NCBI GenBank assembly: GCA_022759165.1
Contig: JAEMPT010000117.1
Location: 1-7,803 of the forward strand
Reading direction: 5' to 3'
Length of the DNA: 7,803 nt
Source of the DNA: Thermoprotei archaeon
GTDB taxonomy: Archaea; Thermoproteota; Thermoprotei_A; Sulfolobales; Fervidicoccaceae
In this document: one piece after another, positions 6,234-7,803 of the stretch
Numbering within the stretch: position 1 is the stretch's first letter
How the letters are laid out: every line of letters starts with the position of its first letter
Notes under the pieces: generated by a model
Told to the model about the DNA's origin: nothing
Databases searched by the model: none
The model's input: only the letters and a program-made list of their open reading frames with translations
Made by a program: the position numbers and the translations under genes

Positions 6234-6252
6234 TTTTAACCCCATTAAAAAT
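6234..6252 (+). promoter_or_regulatory. AT-rich dyad, candidate core promoter of the AIM24-family gene
   Basis: TTTTAA (6234-6239) and TTAAAA (6245-6250) form a perfect dyad around CCCCA. No Shine-Dalgarno match precedes the gene start, so a leaderless or near-leaderless transcript is likely, and this AT-rich block lies about 20-36 bases before the ATG at 6270, where a TATA box would be expected. Either arm could be the TATA box. The symmetry may also mark a regulator site overlapping the promoter. Confidence 0.35.
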
Positions 6253-6269
6253 CTCGTATGGTGCTCCTC

Positions 6270-6941
6270 ATGGAATGGGAGATAAAAGGTGACGGCAGCT
6301 CAAAGTATTTGATAGTCAAGTTAAGCAACGGAGAAAAAGTTACATTAGAACCTGGGTCATTCCTCATGGGAAGAGGCGAATATAGCATTGAAACAAAGAG
6401 CGGGGGGATCATCAAAGGCCTTTCGAGAACCATTTTTGGGGGTGAATCGTTTTTCCTCAATACGTTTATTTCTCACGATTTTACCGAGTTATATGTCGCG
6501 CCTTCCTTGCCCGGAGATATAAAATATATTCCATTGTCTGGAAGCGGTGGTATTATTCTAAAGGACAGCACATTCCTAGCGGCTCACGGAGATATAACTC
6601 TAACAGTTGCGTGGAAAGGCATTACAGGGGCTATCGCTGGCAGTGGTCTTATATGGCTCAAATCTGAGGGAAAGGGCGGAGTATGGGTATCTTCCTTTGG
6701 TGCAATAGAAGAGATCGATGTCTCAAGTAAAGGAAAAGTGTTGATAGACAATGATCACATAGTGGCTTTTGACGATGGATTGAAGTGGGCAGTCAGAAAG
6801 TTCGGTGGCTTAAAGTCTTTTATCTTTGGTGGAGAGGGTTTCCTTATAGAATTCCAAGGTAGCGGTAGGCTGCTCATACAGTCCAGAAATATAAGATCAC
6901 TCGCTAATGCTCTGCTTCCATTTATACCGAAGAGGGGCTAA
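6270..6941 (+). CDS. AIM24 family protein (TIGR00266/COG2013)
   Basis: This family of beta-sandwich proteins is found in bacteria, archaea and mitochondria; yeast Aim24 is needed for inner-membrane organisation, but the archaeal role is not known. From the ATG at 6270 the protein has 223 residues, near the family length. Family segments in order: LEPGSFLMGRG (about 26-36), GGESFFLNTF (57-66), SGLIWLKSEGKGGVWVSSFG (125-144), HIVAFDDGL (163-171) and GGEGFLIEFQGSGRLLIQSR (187-206), ending with the usual LLPFIP. No signal peptide or membrane segment is seen. The ATG at 6258 and GTG at 6261 are in frame and would add a few residues; I prefer 6270 because MEWEIKG resembles typical family starts. 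The UbiA-family gene begins four bases after its stop, implying co-transcription and a membrane-related context. Confidence 0.88.
   Translation: MEWEIKGDGSSKYLIVKLSNGEKVTLEPGSFLMGRGEYSIETKSGGIIKGLSRTIFGGESFFLNTFISHDFTELYVAPSLPGDIKYIPLSGSGGIILKDSTFLAAHGDITLTVAWKGITGAIAGSGLIWLKSEGKGGVWVSSFGAIEEIDVSSKGKVLIDNDHIVAFDDGLKWAVRKFGGLKSFIFGGEGFLIEFQGSGRLLIQSRNIRSLANALLPFIPKRG
6932..6937 (+). promoter_or_regulatory. Ribosome binding site that fixes the UbiA-family start
   Basis: GAGGGG lies within the last codons of the AIM24 gene, eight bases before the TTG at 6946. It is the best Shine-Dalgarno match near this junction and makes the TTG, not the overlapping ATG at 6907, the likely start of the next gene. 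Its place inside the upstream gene suggests translational coupling. Confidence 0.6.
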
Positions 6942-6945
6942 TATA

Positions 6946-7800
6946 TTGCCTAATTTCAAACCTTACATCGAACTGATCCGTCTTCCAAATTGCCTCATGA
7001 TGGGGCTAGCGGTTATAGTAGGGGTTGTCATAAGCGATCCACATTATCTCCTGATGTACAGTTCACTAGATAGGTTGGCTTTTGGCTTCTTTACCAGCTT
7101 CTTTCTGACAGCTTCCTCGATGGTGCTCAACGATTATGCGGATAGAGAAATAGACAAGATCAACGAGCCGCGCCGGCCAATCCCCAGTGGAAGAATGAGA
7201 CCCGATGTAGCTCTGCGCTATGGGGTTTTTCTCGGAGCCCTTGGGATCTCGTGCTCCCTTGCGACAGGCCCGCTTACATTTGCTATAGCTCTGCTTACAT
7301 TTTCAATAGCATTGCTTTACAATTTTAAGCTAAAGAAATCCGGCATTTTAGGTAACGCTTCCGTCGCTTACTCTGTGGCTATCCCAATAATTTACGGTTC
7401 AGTCCTTTCGTTTAGTCTGAGTGAAAAAGTGCTAATTTACTCTGCTATGATATTCCTTTCGATAATGGGGAGAGAGGTCGTGAAAGGAATAAGCGATGTG
7501 GAGGGAGATGCAGCGAAAGGGGTCAGAACAGCCGCCGTAAAGTATGGCGAAAAAAGCGCTTCCTATATCGCTTTGGCACTTTTTTTGGCGGCGATATCGC
7601 TTTCTTTTATACCGCCAATTGAAAAAATGTGCAATAGTGCTTTCTACTTGCCATTCGTCCTGATAACCGATGGTATGCTACTCTTTTTATCGATAAAGCT
7701 AGTTAAGAAGCCTGATAAGAAGACAGCCAAAGAAGTAAAAAGTAAAGCCTTGATTGCGATGGCATTTGGCCTGATCGGTTTTGCTTTGGGATCCTTGTGA
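6946..7800 (+). CDS. UbiA-family prenyltransferase, probable digeranylgeranylglyceryl phosphate (DGGGP) synthase
   Basis: The likely reaction is transfer of a geranylgeranyl group to geranylgeranylglyceryl phosphate, the second ether-bond step of archaeal lipid synthesis, in the cytoplasmic membrane. From TTG 6946 the protein has 284 residues, the normal size. The first Asp-rich motif is NDYADREIDKINEPRRPIPSG split as NDYADREID (62-70) and NEPRRPIPSG (73-82), with D63, D66 and D70. The second is SDVEGDAAKG (183-192) with D184 and D188; these bind Mg-diphosphate. About eight or nine hydrophobic segments are visible (roughly 16-31, 44-61, 92-106, 108-125, 138-156, 162-175, 205-222, 231-250, 267-284). 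Other UbiA enzymes (quinone, chlorophyll or heme O type) share these motifs; the RPIPSG and DVEGD context and the archaeal setting favour DGGGP synthase. The frame is complete, ending in TGA. Confidence 0.85.
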   Translation: MPNFKPYIELIRLPNCLMMGLAVIVGVVISDPHYLLMYSSLDRLAFGFFTSFFLTASSMVLNDYADREIDKINEPRRPIPSGRMRPDVALRYGVFLGALGISCSLATGPLTFAIALLTFSIALLYNFKLKKSGILGNASVAYSVAIPIIYGSVLSFSLSEKVLIYSAMIFLSIMGREVVKGISDVEGDAAKGVRTAAVKYGEKSASYIALALFLAAISLSFIPPIEKMCNSAFYLPFVLITDGMLLFLSIKLVKKPDKKTAKEVKSKALIAMAFGLIGFALGSL

Positions 7801-7803
7801 GCT

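Larger units (their letters stand above)
6077..6240. repeat. Inverted repeat spanning the divergent intergenic region
   Basis: TTTCCCCTTTTAAGC on the minus strand (6091-6077) matches TTTCCCCCTTTTAAC on the plus strand (6226-6240), identical over TTTCCCC-TTTTAA apart from one extra C. Each copy points toward the gene on its own side: copy A toward the PIN-ATPase operon, copy B toward the AIM24 gene, 30 bases from the ATG at 6270. A shared operator or promoter element for both divergent operons is one reading. The ends of a small degenerate mobile element are another. Chance is possible because the motif is of low complexity. Confidence 0.35.

Noticed and set aside
6907..6945. ATG at 6907 as the start of the UbiA-family gene
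   Set aside because: It overlaps the AIM24 gene by 35 bases and has no ribosome-binding site. The TTG at 6946 has GAGGGG eight bases upstream and gives a normal UbiA N-terminus.
1..7803. CRISPR array, toxin-antitoxin pair or defence system
   Set aside because: No regularly spaced repeats were seen. The PIN domain belongs to a long ATPase fusion, not a small toxin, and the flanking genes are housekeeping types.

Overview
The window reads as archaeal chromosome, probably from a thermophilic lineage of the TACK type, although the phylum cannot be fixed from the sequence alone. The evidence is an ether-lipid prenyltransferase of the DGGGP synthase type, an archaeal-type cofactor-independent phosphoglycerate mutase, a PIN-ATPase-KH protein (COG1855) and an HTH/zinc-ribbon regulator (COG3357), the last two being typical archaeal families. 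Starts include GTG and TTG codons, Shine-Dalgarno matches are of the GGTGA/GAGG kind, and promoters look TATA-like.

Layout: bases 1-333 hold no convincing gene. They contain a GC-rich stem-loop resembling the right end of an archaeal IS200/IS605 (TnpB) element, followed by T-tracts that could terminate transcription entering from the left. Bases 334-6017 are a run of six minus-strand genes. Read in transcription order they are the PIN-ATPase, a bifunctional NAD(P)H-hydrate repair enzyme (Nnr), ApgM, two small proteins I do not recognise and, after a 184-base gap, the COG3357-type regulator. The first three are packed with a 6-base gap and a 4-base overlap and are almost certainly one operon. 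Bases 6018-6257 are a divergent intergenic region with a shared inverted repeat and several hairpins. From about 6270 to 7800, on the plus strand, an AIM24-family protein and a UbiA-family membrane prenyltransferase form a tight pair.

How the genes fit together: Nnr repairs hydrated NAD(P)H, a damage product made by heat and by glyceraldehyde-3-phosphate dehydrogenase. ApgM works just below that step in lower glycolysis/gluconeogenesis, so the left operon has a plausible central-metabolism theme. The right pair has a membrane theme: the UbiA protein would add the second geranylgeranyl chain in archaeal lipid synthesis.

I see no defence island, CRISPR array or complete mobile element. The most interesting points are the apparent decay of both nucleic-acid modules in the PIN-ATPase-KH protein, the inverted repeat between the divergent operons, a possible box C/D-like small RNA near 700-764, and the two unrecognised small proteins. 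Several start codons differ from the longest-frame choice (5996, 6270, 6946, possibly 2874).
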